DNA of 64,000 nucleotides from contig NZ_CP029197.1 in the NCBI RefSeq assembly GCF_008639165.1, positions 4,778,001 through 4,842,000 of the forward strand, in the 5' to 3' direction. Source of the stretch: Streptomyces venezuelae ATCC 10712. GTDB lineage: Bacteria; Actinomycetota; Actinomycetes; Streptomycetales; Streptomycetaceae. Position numbers and translations under genes: made by a program. Each line of letters starts with the position of its first letter. Within the stretch, counting starts at the first letter, position 1. Positions 32,521 through 40,125 of this stretch are shown here, one piece after another. The notes under the pieces are model-generated. The model saw nothing but the letters and a program-made list of their open reading frames with translations. It searched no databases and was not told where the DNA came from.

Positions 32521-33022
32521 GGGGTCGGCACCGGTGTCAGGGCAGCGGCGGTGCCGAGCGGGGCGGCGCTGGGGGGAGGCGCCGCGTGGGAGGAGGATCG
32601 GAAGGGACGGACCGGTCACGTGGGCCGGGGGTCTCGGAGGTCTCGGAGGTCTCGGGAGTGCTGGCGGTCGCGGGGGCCGCGACCGGTCGAGCCGGTTGCG
32701 GCCGACCCCGAGCGTCCCCGGGGCCGACCGCCCTTTTGGGTGACCGGGCTGCTGTCCCCTGCTGTCCGGTCACAAGCGCTGGTGCGAGGTCCCACGACGT
32801 ACCTGAGGTACGCCACACGCCCCAGCGAAGCCACGCGTGGTTTCTTACGGGCCCGCCCCTGGCTGGCACGGACAACCGGACCAACGAAGCCGGGCCGGAG
32901 CCGGTCACGCGCCGTACGGGTGAGAGCGGCACCGAACTCAGATGCGGTCAGCCACCCCGGCGCGCCCCGCCCACCCCGCCCGCCTCTCGCGCCGCACGCG
33001 GTCCCGGTGGCCACGGGCCGCT

Positions 33023-33140
33023 GGCTCGGGCGAGCGTCAGATGCGGCTCGGTGGCCAGGGCCTCCGGCTCTGGCGGGCGTGGCCACCGGCTCGGGCGGGC
33101 GTGGCCGCCGGAGCCGGCTCGGGCGAGCGTCAGATGCGGC
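33023..33140. repeat. 25-base direct repeat involving the chorismate mutase 3' end
   Basis: The same 25 bases occur at 33023-33047 and 33116-33140; the second copy includes the last codons and stop of chorismate mutase. The core TCAGATGCGG appears a third time at 32938-32947. Between them lie two 22-base units of GGCTC(T/G)GGCGGGCGTGGCC type. It looks like local duplication of the gene end. Confidence 0.8.
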
Positions 33141-33423
33141 CCCGGCACAGCTCCAGCATCGTCATCGCGAGCGCCGTGCCCGGCTTGCCCAGGGCGTCCC
33201 TGTAGTGGCCGAGGACCTCCATCTCGCGGGCCAGGTTCACCCGGCGGCCGCCCGAGGAGATCCGGGCCTCCTGGATCACGGCCGACACGGCCATCCGTTC
33301 CTGGATCAGACCGATGATCCGGTCGTCGAGCGCGTCGATGCGCTCGCGCGAGTCGCCGATGAGCGCCGCCGCCTCGTCGGTGCGGGCGCCGGTCTGCTCG
33401 GTGGTGGCGGTGTGCGTCGTCAT
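33130..33423 (-). CDS. Chorismate mutase (AroQ type)
   Basis: 97 aa all-helical AroQ-class chorismate mutase; converts chorismate to prephenate at the entry to phenylalanine and tyrosine synthesis. The family pattern is visible: IGDSRERIDALDDRIIGLIQERMAVSAVIQEARISSGGRRVNLAREMEVLGHYRDALG, with Arg, Lys/Arg and Glu in the expected helix positions. It is short and cytosolic, with no secretion signal. AGGAG lies 6 bases before ATG 33423. The 184-base upstream region carries a mini-ORF with Phe and Tyr codons followed by a strong terminator, suggesting control by attenuation. Confidence 0.93.
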   Translation of the reverse strand: MTTHTATTEQTGARTDEAAALIGDSRERIDALDDRIIGLIQERMAVSAVIQEARISSGGRRVNLAREMEVLGHYRDALGKPGTALAMTMLELCRGRI

Positions 33424-33486
33424 GCTGGGCTCCTGGGGTGTGGTGTCGGAGACCCTGGGCGGCGACTCGGCCCGGGAACGACAGAA

Positions 33487-33511
33487 CGCCCCGGGCTGTC
33501 AGCCCGGGGCG
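33487..33511 (-). terminator. Candidate attenuator hairpin in the chorismate mutase leader
   Basis: Arms 33487-33497 and 33501-33511 form a perfect 11-bp stem with a 3-base loop. Read on the minus strand it is followed by TTCTGTCGTT. It stands 24 bases after the mini-ORF stop and 63 bases before the chorismate mutase start. I could not identify a convincing antiterminator partner. Confidence 0.65.
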
Positions 33512-33535
33512 CCTGGGAAGTCGCTTGTCAGTTGC

Positions 33536-33607
33536 TCAAGCAGCACGACCATGGCAGCCGGTGGGCCGGTTGCCATAGGTAAAGACGAAGGTCGTGAGCT
33601 CGCGCAT
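33536..33607 (-). CDS. Candidate Phe/Tyr leader peptide (23 aa) of chorismate mutase
   Basis: The mini-ORF begins MRELTTFVFTY and ends HGRAA. It places TTC, TTT and TAT codons close together; TTT and TAT are rare in this genome. ATG 33607 lies 6 bases after a CATACT -10-like element and has no SD, fitting a leaderless transcript. A strong terminator follows before chorismate mutase, an enzyme leading to Phe and Tyr. The arrangement is that of ribosome-mediated attenuation. An internal stem (GGCA-CCGG with CCGG-TGCC) lies in its second half. Function is inferred. Confidence 0.55.
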   Translation of the reverse strand: MRELTTFVFTYGNRPTGCHGRAA

Positions 33608-33751
33608 GGCGACAGTATGGACCCCGCCGCCGGGCCGGGGCCAAACCGGGTTCGGATGGTGAGACGAAAAGCGTCACCGGCGCGCCGGTAGAATCGACAA
33701 ATAGCACCCCCCTTCGGGGGACCCTCCTCCTACCGCCGGAAGGCCGCCGTA

Positions 33752-35353
33752 GTGTCATCAGCGACCCCCGCTGCCGCGCCCGACGTCACCAACCCGGACG
33801 TAGTCCTCGTTGTCGACTTCGGCGCCCAGTACGCCCAGCTCATCGCCCGCCGCGTCCGTGAGGCCCGGGTCTACAGCGAGATCGTCCCGTCCACCATGCC
33901 GGTGGCCGAGATGCTGGCCAAGAACCCGAAGGCGATCATCCTCTCCGGCGGCCCGTCCTCCGTGTACGCCGAGGGCGCCCCGCGCCTCGACCGCGCGCTC
34001 TTCGAGGCGGGCGTCCCCGTCTTCGGCATGTGCTACGGCTTCCAGCTGATGGCGACGACCCTCGGTGGCACCGTCGACAACACGGGCGCCCGCGAGTACG
34101 GCCGGACCCCGCTGCACGTGTCCAAGGCCGGTTCCACCCTCTTCGAGGGCACCCCGGTCGAGCAGTCCGTGTGGATGTCGCACGGCGACGCCTGCTCCGC
34201 CGCCCCCGAGGGCTTCACCGTCACCGCGTCCACGGACGTCGTGCCGGTCGCCGCCTTCGAGAACGACGAGAAGAAGCTGTACGGCGTCCAGTACCACCCC
34301 GAGGTGCTGCACTCCACGCACGGCCAGCAGATCCTGGAGCACTTCCTCTACCGCGGCGCCGGCATCGAGCCGAGCTGGACCACGGGCAACGTGATCGAGG
34401 AGCAGGTCGCGGCCATCCGCGCCCAGGTCGGCACCAAGCGCGCCGTCTGCGGCCTCTCCGGCGGCGTCGACTCCGCCGTGGCCGCCGCGCTCGTGCAGAA
34501 GGCCATCGGCTCGCAGCTCACCTGCGTGTACGTCGACCACGGCCTGATGCGCAAGGGCGAGACCGAGCAGGTCGAGAAGGACTTCGTCGCCTCCACCGGC
34601 GTCAACCTGAAGGTCGTCGACGCGCAGGAGCGGTTCCTCACCGCCCTCGCCGGGGTCTCCGACCCGGAGACCAAGCGGAAGATCATCGGCCGCGAGTTCA
34701 TCCGCGTCTTCGAGCAGGCCCAGGCCGAGATCGTCGCCGAGTCGGCGGGCACCGGCGAGGACGTCGCGTTCCTCGTCCAGGGCACGCTCTACCCGGACAT
34801 CGTCGAGTCCGGCGGCGGCACCGGCACCGCCAACATCAAGTCCCACCACAACGTGGGCGGCCTCCCCGAGGACCTGGAGTTCGAGCTCGTCGAGCCGCTG
34901 CGCCAGCTCTTCAAGGACGAGGTCCGCATGGTCGGCCAGGAGCTCGGCCTGCCCGAGGAGATCGTCCAGCGCCAGCCGTTCCCCGGCCCCGGCCTCGGCA
35001 TCCGCATCGTCGGCGAGGTCACCAAGGAGCGCCTGGACCTGCTGCGCGAGGCCGACGCCATCGCCCGCGAGGAGCTCACCGCGGCCGGCCTCGACCGCGA
35101 GATCTGGCAGTGCCCGGTCGTCCTGCTCGCCGACGTCCGCTCTGTGGGCGTCCAGGGTGACGGCCGCACCTACGGCCACCCGATCGTGCTCCGCCCGGTG
35201 TCCTCCGAGGACGCCATGACGGCCGACTGGTCGCGCCTGCCGTACGAGGTGCTCGCCAAGATCTCCACCCGCATCACCAACGAGGTCGCCGACGTCAACC
35301 GCGTCGTCCTCGACGTCACCAGCAAGCCGCCGGGCACCATCGAGTGGGAGTAA
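33752..35353 (+). CDS. guaA: GMP synthase (glutamine-hydrolysing)
   Basis: 533 aa cytosolic enzyme converting XMP, ATP and glutamine to GMP. Domain order: class I glutamine amidotransferase (~18-210) with Cys94 in VFGMCYGFQLMA and catalytic His in GVQYHPEVLHS; ATP pyrophosphatase (~215-400) with P-loop GLSGGVDSAVAAALV; C-terminal dimerization domain ending RITNEVADVNRVVLDVTSKPPGTIEWE. The XMP-binding motif QPFPGPGLGIRIVGEV is present. GTG 33752 follows GGAAGG by 8 bases. It completes the pathway opened by guaB (14657), about 17 kb away. Confidence 0.98.
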   Translation: MSSATPAAAPDVTNPDVVLVVDFGAQYAQLIARRVREARVYSEIVPSTMPVAEMLAKNPKAIILSGGPSSVYAEGAPRLDRALFEAGVPVFGMCYGFQLMATTLGGTVDNTGAREYGRTPLHVSKAGSTLFEGTPVEQSVWMSHGDACSAAPEGFTVTASTDVVPVAAFENDEKKLYGVQYHPEVLHSTHGQQILEHFLYRGAGIEPSWTTGNVIEEQVAAIRAQVGTKRAVCGLSGGVDSAVAAALVQKAIGSQLTCVYVDHGLMRKGETEQVEKDFVASTGVNLKVVDAQERFLTALAGVSDPETKRKIIGREFIRVFEQAQAEIVAESAGTGEDVAFLVQGTLYPDIVESGGGTGTANIKSHHNVGGLPEDLEFELVEPLRQLFKDEVRMVGQELGLPEEIVQRQPFPGPGLGIRIVGEVTKERLDLLREADAIAREELTAAGLDREIWQCPVVLLADVRSVGVQGDGRTYGHPIVLRPVSSEDAMTADWSRLPYEVLAKISTRITNEVADVNRVVLDVTSKPPGTIEWE

Positions 35354-35371
35354 TCGCTCCCTGAGGTGTCC

Positions 35372-35407
35372 GAAGCCGCCGTCCCGGTCCTCCGGGGCGG
35401 CGGCTTC
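35372..35407 (+). terminator. Terminator after guaA
   Basis: 16-bp stem (35372-35387 with 35392-35407, one G-U pair) and loop TCCT, 18 bases after the stop codon. Confidence 0.88.
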
Positions 35408-35464
35408 GCCGTGTTCCCGTCGGGACTCTGGTGACTTGCCCGGCCGGGCGTTACCTTCCGGCGC

Positions 35465-36253
35465 ATGAGCGTGATACCGGACCCCGTCCCCGTCGACCGG
35501 CTCCACTTCGCCATGCCGCCCGTCCACGCGACGGCCGAGGAGGAACGCACCCACCGCAAACAGCGGCTCGCCGGCGCGCTCCGGCTCTTCGGACGGTTCG
35601 GATACGAGGAGGGCGTCTCGGGCCACATCAGCGCCCGCGACCCCGAACACCCCGACTGCTTCTGGGTGAACCCCTTCGGGGCCCCGTTCGAGGAGATCAC
35701 CGCGAGCGACCTCATCCTGGTCAACGGCGACGGCCAGGTCGTCCGGGGCGGGCAGCACGTCAACCAGGCCGCGTTCACCGTCCACGCCCAGGTCCACCGG
35801 GCCCGGCCCGACGCCGTCGCCGTCGCCCACACCCACTCCGTGCACGGCCGGGCCCTCGCCGCGCTCGGCGAACTCCTCGACCCCCTCACCCAGGAGGCCT
35901 GCGCCTTCTACCAGGACCACGCCCTCTACGACGCCTACACCGGCGTCACCGTCGACCCCGAGGAAGGACGCCGGATCGCCGTCGCCCTCGGCCCCTTCAA
36001 GGCGATCGTGCTCCGCAACCACGGCCTGCTCACCGTCGGCACCTCCGTCGACGCGGCCGCCTGGTGGTTCATCGCCATGGAACGCTCCGCCCAGGTGCAG
36101 CTGGCCGCGCGGGCGGCCGGGAAACCCGTCCTGATCGACCACCGCGAGGCCCTCGCCACCCGCGAGCAGCTCGGCAGCGACCTCGTCGCCTGGATCAACT
36201 ACCAGCCCCTCTGGCGCAGGATCAGCCGCACGGACCCCGAACTCCTGTCGTAA
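35465..36253 (+). CDS. Class II aldolase/adducin family protein
   Basis: 262 aa, zinc-dependent class II aldolase fold (L-fuculose-phosphate aldolase, RhaD and relatives). Metal-site histidines are in AVAHTHSVHGRALAAL and IVLRNHGLLTVG; the phosphate-binding region is VSGHISARDPEHPDCFWVNPFG. Unlike sugar aldolases it carries an N-terminal extension (FAMPPVHATAEEERTHRKQRLAGALRLFGRFGYEEG) shared by a subgroup of unknown function. No operon partners point to a substrate. No clear SD precedes ATG 35465. Confidence 0.88.
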   Translation: MSVIPDPVPVDRLHFAMPPVHATAEEERTHRKQRLAGALRLFGRFGYEEGVSGHISARDPEHPDCFWVNPFGAPFEEITASDLILVNGDGQVVRGGQHVNQAAFTVHAQVHRARPDAVAVAHTHSVHGRALAALGELLDPLTQEACAFYQDHALYDAYTGVTVDPEEGRRIAVALGPFKAIVLRNHGLLTVGTSVDAAAWWFIAMERSAQVQLAARAAGKPVLIDHREALATREQLGSDLVAWINYQPLWRRISRTDPELLS

Positions 36254-36421
36254 CACCATCGCTTCACCCTTCTGTACGTCAATGAGATGGCTCGGCAATC
36301 ACTCTCCGGCGGGGCGCACGCGGCAGGTGCGGGAGCCGCGGGTACGGCACAATTCCGTGGAACCGACGGCTGGTCGACCCCACGGGAGGCACCGGTACGT
36401 GTCGTGAAGCGAGCTCGGGAA

Positions 36422-37663
36422 GTGAGCACCGTGGCGGTTCAAGAGGCGAGACAGTACGGCGAGCACGCGACGGCCTGTGCCGGCTGCGCCCACTGCGGAC
36501 AGGCCGGCCACCGGCGCGCCGTCGCCGCCTTCCTCGCCCGGCGCGACGAACTCGCCTCCGGGCGCGGCGTCCCGGTGGCCGTCGCCCACTCCCCGGTCGC
36601 CGCCCGCCAGTGGGTGTCCGACGAGCTCGCCCAGTCCGCCCGCGCCGTCGCCGTCCACGGCCGGGAGGCCGGGGTGGCCTGGCTCGACCGGGTCCGCCGC
36701 GGCGGCCTCGGCGCCGTCTGGGGCGCCGTCCTCGCACTCCTCCTCGGTCAGGCCCTCACCGCCGTCGACGGCGGCTGGACCGCAGCCCGCACGGCCGGGC
36801 TCTGCACCGCCGTGGTCCTCGCCGCCCTGCTCAGCGCCGCCGCCCACGCCCACCGCTCGCGCGGCGGTCTCCTCGCCCCCCTGATCGGTGAGGACAACCG
36901 GCTCTCCACCACCCGCGCCGTCGCCGCCGCCTGGCTCCTGCTCCTCGGCTACACCCTCCTCTTCCTGGCCTTCCTGTCCCCGGGCGCGGCCGCCTTCGGT
37001 CTCGCCCGGGGCGCCGGTCTGCTGACCGTCCTCGCCCTGGTGTCCGCCGTCACCGTGACCGCCCGTCTCGTCGTCGCGGGAGGCATCGCCTCCCGCCGCC
37101 TCCAGAAGGTGCGCGCCGACCGCCCGCGCGCCGCCAATCTCGTCTGCGACGACAGCGGCCGGGCCAGCCTCGCCGACGTCCAGTACCTCCTCGTCTCCGG
37201 TTCCGTCCTCGCCCTCGCCGCCGTCGGCCTCGCCCGCGACCCCGCCAGGCTGCCCGAGGTGCCCTGGTCCCTCGTCCTGCTCCTCGGCGTCTCGTCGGCC
37301 TGGCACCTGGCCGCGAAGTGCACCGAGGGCGTCCGCCCCACCATCCACTCCGTGGTCCGGTCCCGGGAGGCCGGCGATCTCGACGCCCCGATCCGCACGG
37401 GCGACGACATCGAGATCAGGGGCTGCGGCTTCGTCCCGCCCGGCGCGGGCGCCCCCGATCCGCTGACCCGCCTGGTCGTCCGCATCGGCCCGGTCCACGC
37501 CCACGTCCCGCTCGTCCCGGTCCCCGGCGGCTTCGCCAACCCCACCGACGCTGCCCTCACCGTCCCCCTCCCGGCGGACGTGGAACCCGGCCGGGTGGAG
37601 GTCTCGGTCGTGACGGCGGCGGGCGTCGAGACCAACCGGATCACCATCGACGTCGTCGATTGA
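36422..37663 (+). CDS. Polytopic membrane protein with C-terminal soluble domain, function unknown
   Basis: 413 aa from GTG 36422. The frame is open from ATG 36287, but codons before ~36404 have poor third-position GC (about 60 percent), so they are probably noncoding; GTG 36404 is an alternative. An N-terminal Cys cluster (CAGCAHCGQAGH) could bind metal. Five or so hydrophobic helices follow (for example AVWGAVLALLLGQALTAV, AAAWLLLLGYTLLFLAFL, LLTVLALVSAVTVTARLVV). The C-terminal ~85 residues (IRTGDDIEIRGCGFVPPG through TNRITIDVVD) look like an Ig-like/IPT-type beta domain. I do not recognise the family. Confidence 0.75.
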   Translation: MSTVAVQEARQYGEHATACAGCAHCGQAGHRRAVAAFLARRDELASGRGVPVAVAHSPVAARQWVSDELAQSARAVAVHGREAGVAWLDRVRRGGLGAVWGAVLALLLGQALTAVDGGWTAARTAGLCTAVVLAALLSAAAHAHRSRGGLLAPLIGEDNRLSTTRAVAAAWLLLLGYTLLFLAFLSPGAAAFGLARGAGLLTVLALVSAVTVTARLVVAGGIASRRLQKVRADRPRAANLVCDDSGRASLADVQYLLVSGSVLALAAVGLARDPARLPEVPWSLVLLLGVSSAWHLAAKCTEGVRPTIHSVVRSREAGDLDAPIRTGDDIEIRGCGFVPPGAGAPDPLTRLVVRIGPVHAHVPLVPVPGGFANPTDAALTVPLPADVEPGRVEVSVVTAAGVETNRITIDVVD

Positions 37664-37767
37664 TCTCTCCGGCCGCCTTGCCGTGTCCCTTCGGGGGACG
37701 GGCGAGGAGAATCGTTCCGTGAGCAGTCGTACGGGGAGTCGTACGGGGCGAGGAGAGGTGGCCGACG

Positions 37768-38466
37768 ATGACGGGACACGCGGACCGGGCAGACAGCGCG
37801 GCCGACGGGACGGGAACCGGCGGCCCGGCCGGTAGCGGCGCCCCGGCCGGTCGGGACGGTAGCGGCGGCCGGGACGGTAGCGGCGGTCCGGACGGTAGCG
37901 GCGGTCCTGGTGGCGCGGCCGCCGCGCGCGGCGGCTCCGGCGGTCCCGATCGCTCCGGTGGTTCCGGCCGCTCCGGTGGCTCCGGCCGGTTCGGACGGTT
38001 CGACCGTTGGAAGGCCGTCGCCTCCCGCTACTCCCTCCTTCCCCTCCGGATCTTCCTCGGCGTCACGTTCATCTACGCCGGGCTGGACAAGCTGACCGAC
38101 TCCGCCTTCTTCGCCGACACCGGCAGCGGTTCCATCGGCGAGACGATGCGCGGCGTCCGGGACACCTCGGCCATCCCGGCCCTCGTCGACCTCGCCCTCA
38201 ACAACCCCAGCGGCTTCGGCTACGCCATTGCCTTCGGCGAGCTCGCCGTCGGCATCGGGACCCTGCTCGGTCTCTTCGCCCGCCTGGCGGCGCTCGGCGG
38301 GGCGCTGATCTCGCTGAGCCTCTGGCTGACCGTGAGCTGGCAGGTGAACCCGTACTACCTGGGCAACGACCTCGCCTATCTGATGGCCTGGCTGCCGTTG
38401 GTGCTCGCCGGGGCGTCGGTGCTGTCCGTCGACCGTCTTCTCGCCGAGCGGCGCCGTATGCCATAG
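37768..38466 (+). CDS. DoxX-family membrane protein
   Basis: 232 aa. Residues 1-75 are a Gly/Ser/Asp-rich low-complexity stretch (GSGGRDGSGGPDGSGG) on the cytosolic side. Residues ~88-228 form a four-helix DoxX domain: RIFLGVTFIYAGLDKLTD, GYAIAFGELAVGIGTLLGLFARLAALGGALISLSLWLTVSW, and LAYLMAWLPLVLAGASVLSVDRLL. DoxX proteins are quinol-oxidase-like or redox-linked membrane proteins; in mycobacteria one forms a complex with a superoxide dismutase. Its 3' end overlaps the convergent small membrane gene by 91 bases. Confidence 0.88.
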   Translation: MTGHADRADSAADGTGTGGPAGSGAPAGRDGSGGRDGSGGPDGSGGPGGAAAARGGSGGPDRSGGSGRSGGSGRFGRFDRWKAVASRYSLLPLRIFLGVTFIYAGLDKLTDSAFFADTGSGSIGETMRGVRDTSAIPALVDLALNNPSGFGYAIAFGELAVGIGTLLGLFARLAALGGALISLSLWLTVSWQVNPYYLGNDLAYLMAWLPLVLAGASVLSVDRLLAERRRMP

Positions 38467-38636
38467 GCGATCCAGGTCACGAGGCCGGCCACGCCCAGGC
38501 CGCCGCAGAGCACCGGGATCACCGTGTACCACGGGGTCGTCCAGGCTCCGGTGGCGTCCCCGGCGTAGAGCGCGGCCAGGGCAAGCGCCGTCAGGCCGAC
38601 GACCAGCCGGCCGGGGCGGAACTCATGAAGCAGCAC
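38376..38636 (-). CDS. Small two-helix membrane protein, function unknown
   Basis: 86 aa: helix 1 LVVGLTALALAALYAGDATG, helix 2 VIPVLCGGLGVAGLVTWIAYGI, then an Arg/Ser-rich tail. It overlaps the upstream PspC gene by 14 bases (coupled) and runs 91 bases into the convergent DoxX gene. The hydrophobic pattern, coupling and position favour a real gene, but the overlap region codes on both strands. No family recognised. Confidence 0.65.
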   Translation of the reverse strand: MLLHEFRPGRLVVGLTALALAALYAGDATGAWTTPWYTVIPVLCGGLGVAGLVTWIAYGIRRRSARRRSTDSTDAPASTNGSQAIR

Positions 38637-39969
38637 GGGTGACCTCCACCTGTCCGATGCCGACCTCCAGGGAGAGGTCCAGGGTGCCCGCCGGGGTGGT
38701 CCCGGCCGGCGGGTTCAGCGTCCGGGTCACGTCCCGGTCCGGCGAGATGTCGATGTCGTTCTCCGGCTCCCCGGGCAGCCGCAGGTCGCCGAGGCCCACC
38801 TGGGCGTGCAGCTTGACCACCGCGCTCTTCGGGACGATCACCTTCAGCTGCCCGGCACCGACGTCCACCGCCGTCGACACGGTCTTGCCCGCCGGCACCG
38901 GCAGGGCCGAGAGATCAAGCGTGCCGACCCCGGTGCCCAGCTCGTACTGCGGCTGCACGGCGGTCACCGAAGCCGGCTTCCACGTCTCGCGGATCCACTC
39001 CGTGGTGATCTGCTGGGGCAGTGCCGTGACCAGTGCGAGGAGTCCCGCCGTCAGCACGGTGTGGAAGATCGTGCCGAAGCCGGTCCGGCCGAGGAAGCTG
39101 CTGACGACCAGGCCGAGGCCGAACACCGCGAGGGCGGCGGTCAGACCGGTCTGCAGGCTCGTGCCCAGCGGCTCGGTCTCCCAGGTCAGCGCGGTGCCGA
39201 GGACCGCGGCGACCATGGCGAGGAGGAAGACGAGACCGGCGATGGACCGAGGGCTCCGCCGGATGGAGGGCTTCGGCCGCTCGGGGCCTGAGGGGTCGGG
39301 CCCCCACTGGCGGCCCGGCTGCGGCACCTCGCCGTTCACCAGGCCGTCCTTGTCGACGATCCCGTGCGGTCCCCACAGGTAGCCGATGGCCACCTTGCCC
39401 GTCGAGCCGTCCTTGACGATCGGGTCCCGCCACCAGGAAGGGGACTCGACGAGCGGCGGGGCCTTCGTCTCGGGCGGGGCCTCGGCGCCCGCGAGGGACG
39501 GGGCCGTCGCGTCCGGCCGTCCCTCGGGCTCCACCGCACCGGTGTGCCGGCGCCGCGACCAGACCGCCGCCGAGGACAGCGCGAAGCCGACCAGGAGGGC
39601 GGAGCCCAGCATCGACCCGCTGTTCAGCATCGAGAGGAAGATGCCGCAGCCCACCAGGGCCATCAATATGGCGGCCAGCGTGGCACCCGAGACACGGCCG
39701 GTCAGCAGCCTGCGCCCCTCGTTCTCCTCCTCGCCCGCGAGCGGGATCAGCAGCCACGCGAAGCCGTAGAAGATCAATCCGATCCCGCCCGGCACGGAGA
39801 GCACGCCGATCACGACCCGGAAGACCACCGGGTCCAGGTCGAAGTACCGGCCGAGGCCGCCGCAGACACCGCCCACGACCTTGCTGCCGCGCGAGCGCCG
39901 CAGGGGCGGGGCGGAAACGGCCTCCGCCGGCGGCGGGGTCTCGTGCTGCGAAGGCATCGAACTCGTCAT
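38623..39969 (-). CDS. PspC domain membrane protein with LiaF-like C-terminal domain
   Basis: 448 aa from ATG 39969 (ATG 39957 is an alternative). PspC domain at ~25-75: SKVVGGVCGGLGRYFDLDPVVFRVVIGVLSVPGGIGLIFYGFAWLLIPL. Several further helices follow (LAAILMALVGCGIFLSML, IAGLVFLLAMVAAVLGTAL, TVLTAGLLALVTALPQQI). The C-terminal ~110 residues (LDLSALPVPAGKTVSTAVDVGAGQLKVIVPKSAVVKLHAQVGLGDLRLPG) resemble the LiaF-type toast-rack domain that inhibits LiaRS-type systems. It is divergent from a PspC-headed histidine kinase and may sense or restrain it in cell-envelope stress signalling (inference). Confidence 0.88.
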   Translation of the reverse strand: MTSSMPSQHETPPPAEAVSAPPLRRSRGSKVVGGVCGGLGRYFDLDPVVFRVVIGVLSVPGGIGLIFYGFAWLLIPLAGEEENEGRRLLTGRVSGATLAAILMALVGCGIFLSMLNSGSMLGSALLVGFALSSAAVWSRRRHTGAVEPEGRPDATAPSLAGAEAPPETKAPPLVESPSWWRDPIVKDGSTGKVAIGYLWGPHGIVDKDGLVNGEVPQPGRQWGPDPSGPERPKPSIRRSPRSIAGLVFLLAMVAAVLGTALTWETEPLGTSLQTGLTAALAVFGLGLVVSSFLGRTGFGTIFHTVLTAGLLALVTALPQQITTEWIRETWKPASVTAVQPQYELGTGVGTLDLSALPVPAGKTVSTAVDVGAGQLKVIVPKSAVVKLHAQVGLGDLRLPGEPENDIDISPDRDVTRTLNPPAGTTPAGTLDLSLEVGIGQVEVTRAAS

Positions 39970-40074
39970 GCCTCCATGGTGACGGCCCGTGACTCCCCGC
40001 GGCACCGGGGCCGACCCTGGCCCGACCCTGATATTCGGCGCCCCGTTCTCCCCGAGGCGGTACCAGGGACGATC

Positions 40075-40090
40075 TCAGGGCCGACCCTGA
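40075..40090. promoter_or_regulatory. Palindromic site between the PspC gene and the histidine kinase
   Basis: TCAGGG-CCGA-CCCTGA, perfect 6-base arms. Copies of CGACCCTG also lie at 40012-40019 and 40023-40030 in the 156-base divergent gap. A LuxR-type response regulator, such as the one at 41391, commonly binds such repeats; autoregulation is inferred. Confidence 0.6.
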
Positions 40091-40125
40091 TGCCCCGGGC
40101 CTGCCGAACGTGTGACGATCGGTGC

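Larger units (their letters stand above)
32301..33129. other. 829-base gene-free region between the GMC oxidoreductase and chorismate mutase
   Basis: Contains two strong hairpins (32310-32343, 32477-32520), a perfect CRP-type palindrome (32417-32434), a triple GGTCTCGG(A/G) repeat (32630-32656) and G/C-rich direct repeats next to the chorismate mutase end. Open frames here lack the third-position GC pattern or any recognisable domain. The stretch from 32344 to 32520 ends in a terminator-like hairpin and could encode a small RNA, but no convincing promoter was seen. Confidence 0.6.
33424..33751. other. Divergent control region between chorismate mutase and guaA
   Basis: 328 bases. On the minus strand: -10-like CATACT (33619-33614), leaderless mini-ORF (33607-33536), terminator hairpin (33511-33487), then the chorismate mutase SD. 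On the plus strand for guaA: -10-like TAGAAT at 33689-33694 and a small hairpin CCCCC-CTTC-type stem (33708-33720) in the leader. Confidence 0.7.

Noticed and set aside
32332..33582. Long open frames through the 829-base gap and chorismate mutase
   Set aside because: No third-position GC pattern or domain; repeats and hairpins dominate, and the real gene lies on the minus strand.
33758..36298. 846-codon open frame on the minus strand across guaA and the aldolase gene
   Set aside because: Antisense shadow of real genes. High GC removes stop codons; the translation has no domain and the other strand encodes textbook GMP synthase.
36287..36421. N-terminal extension of the membrane protein at 36422
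   Set aside because: About 40 percent of codons end in A or T, far from the coding pattern of the rest of the gene, and no Shine-Dalgarno precedes ATG 36287.
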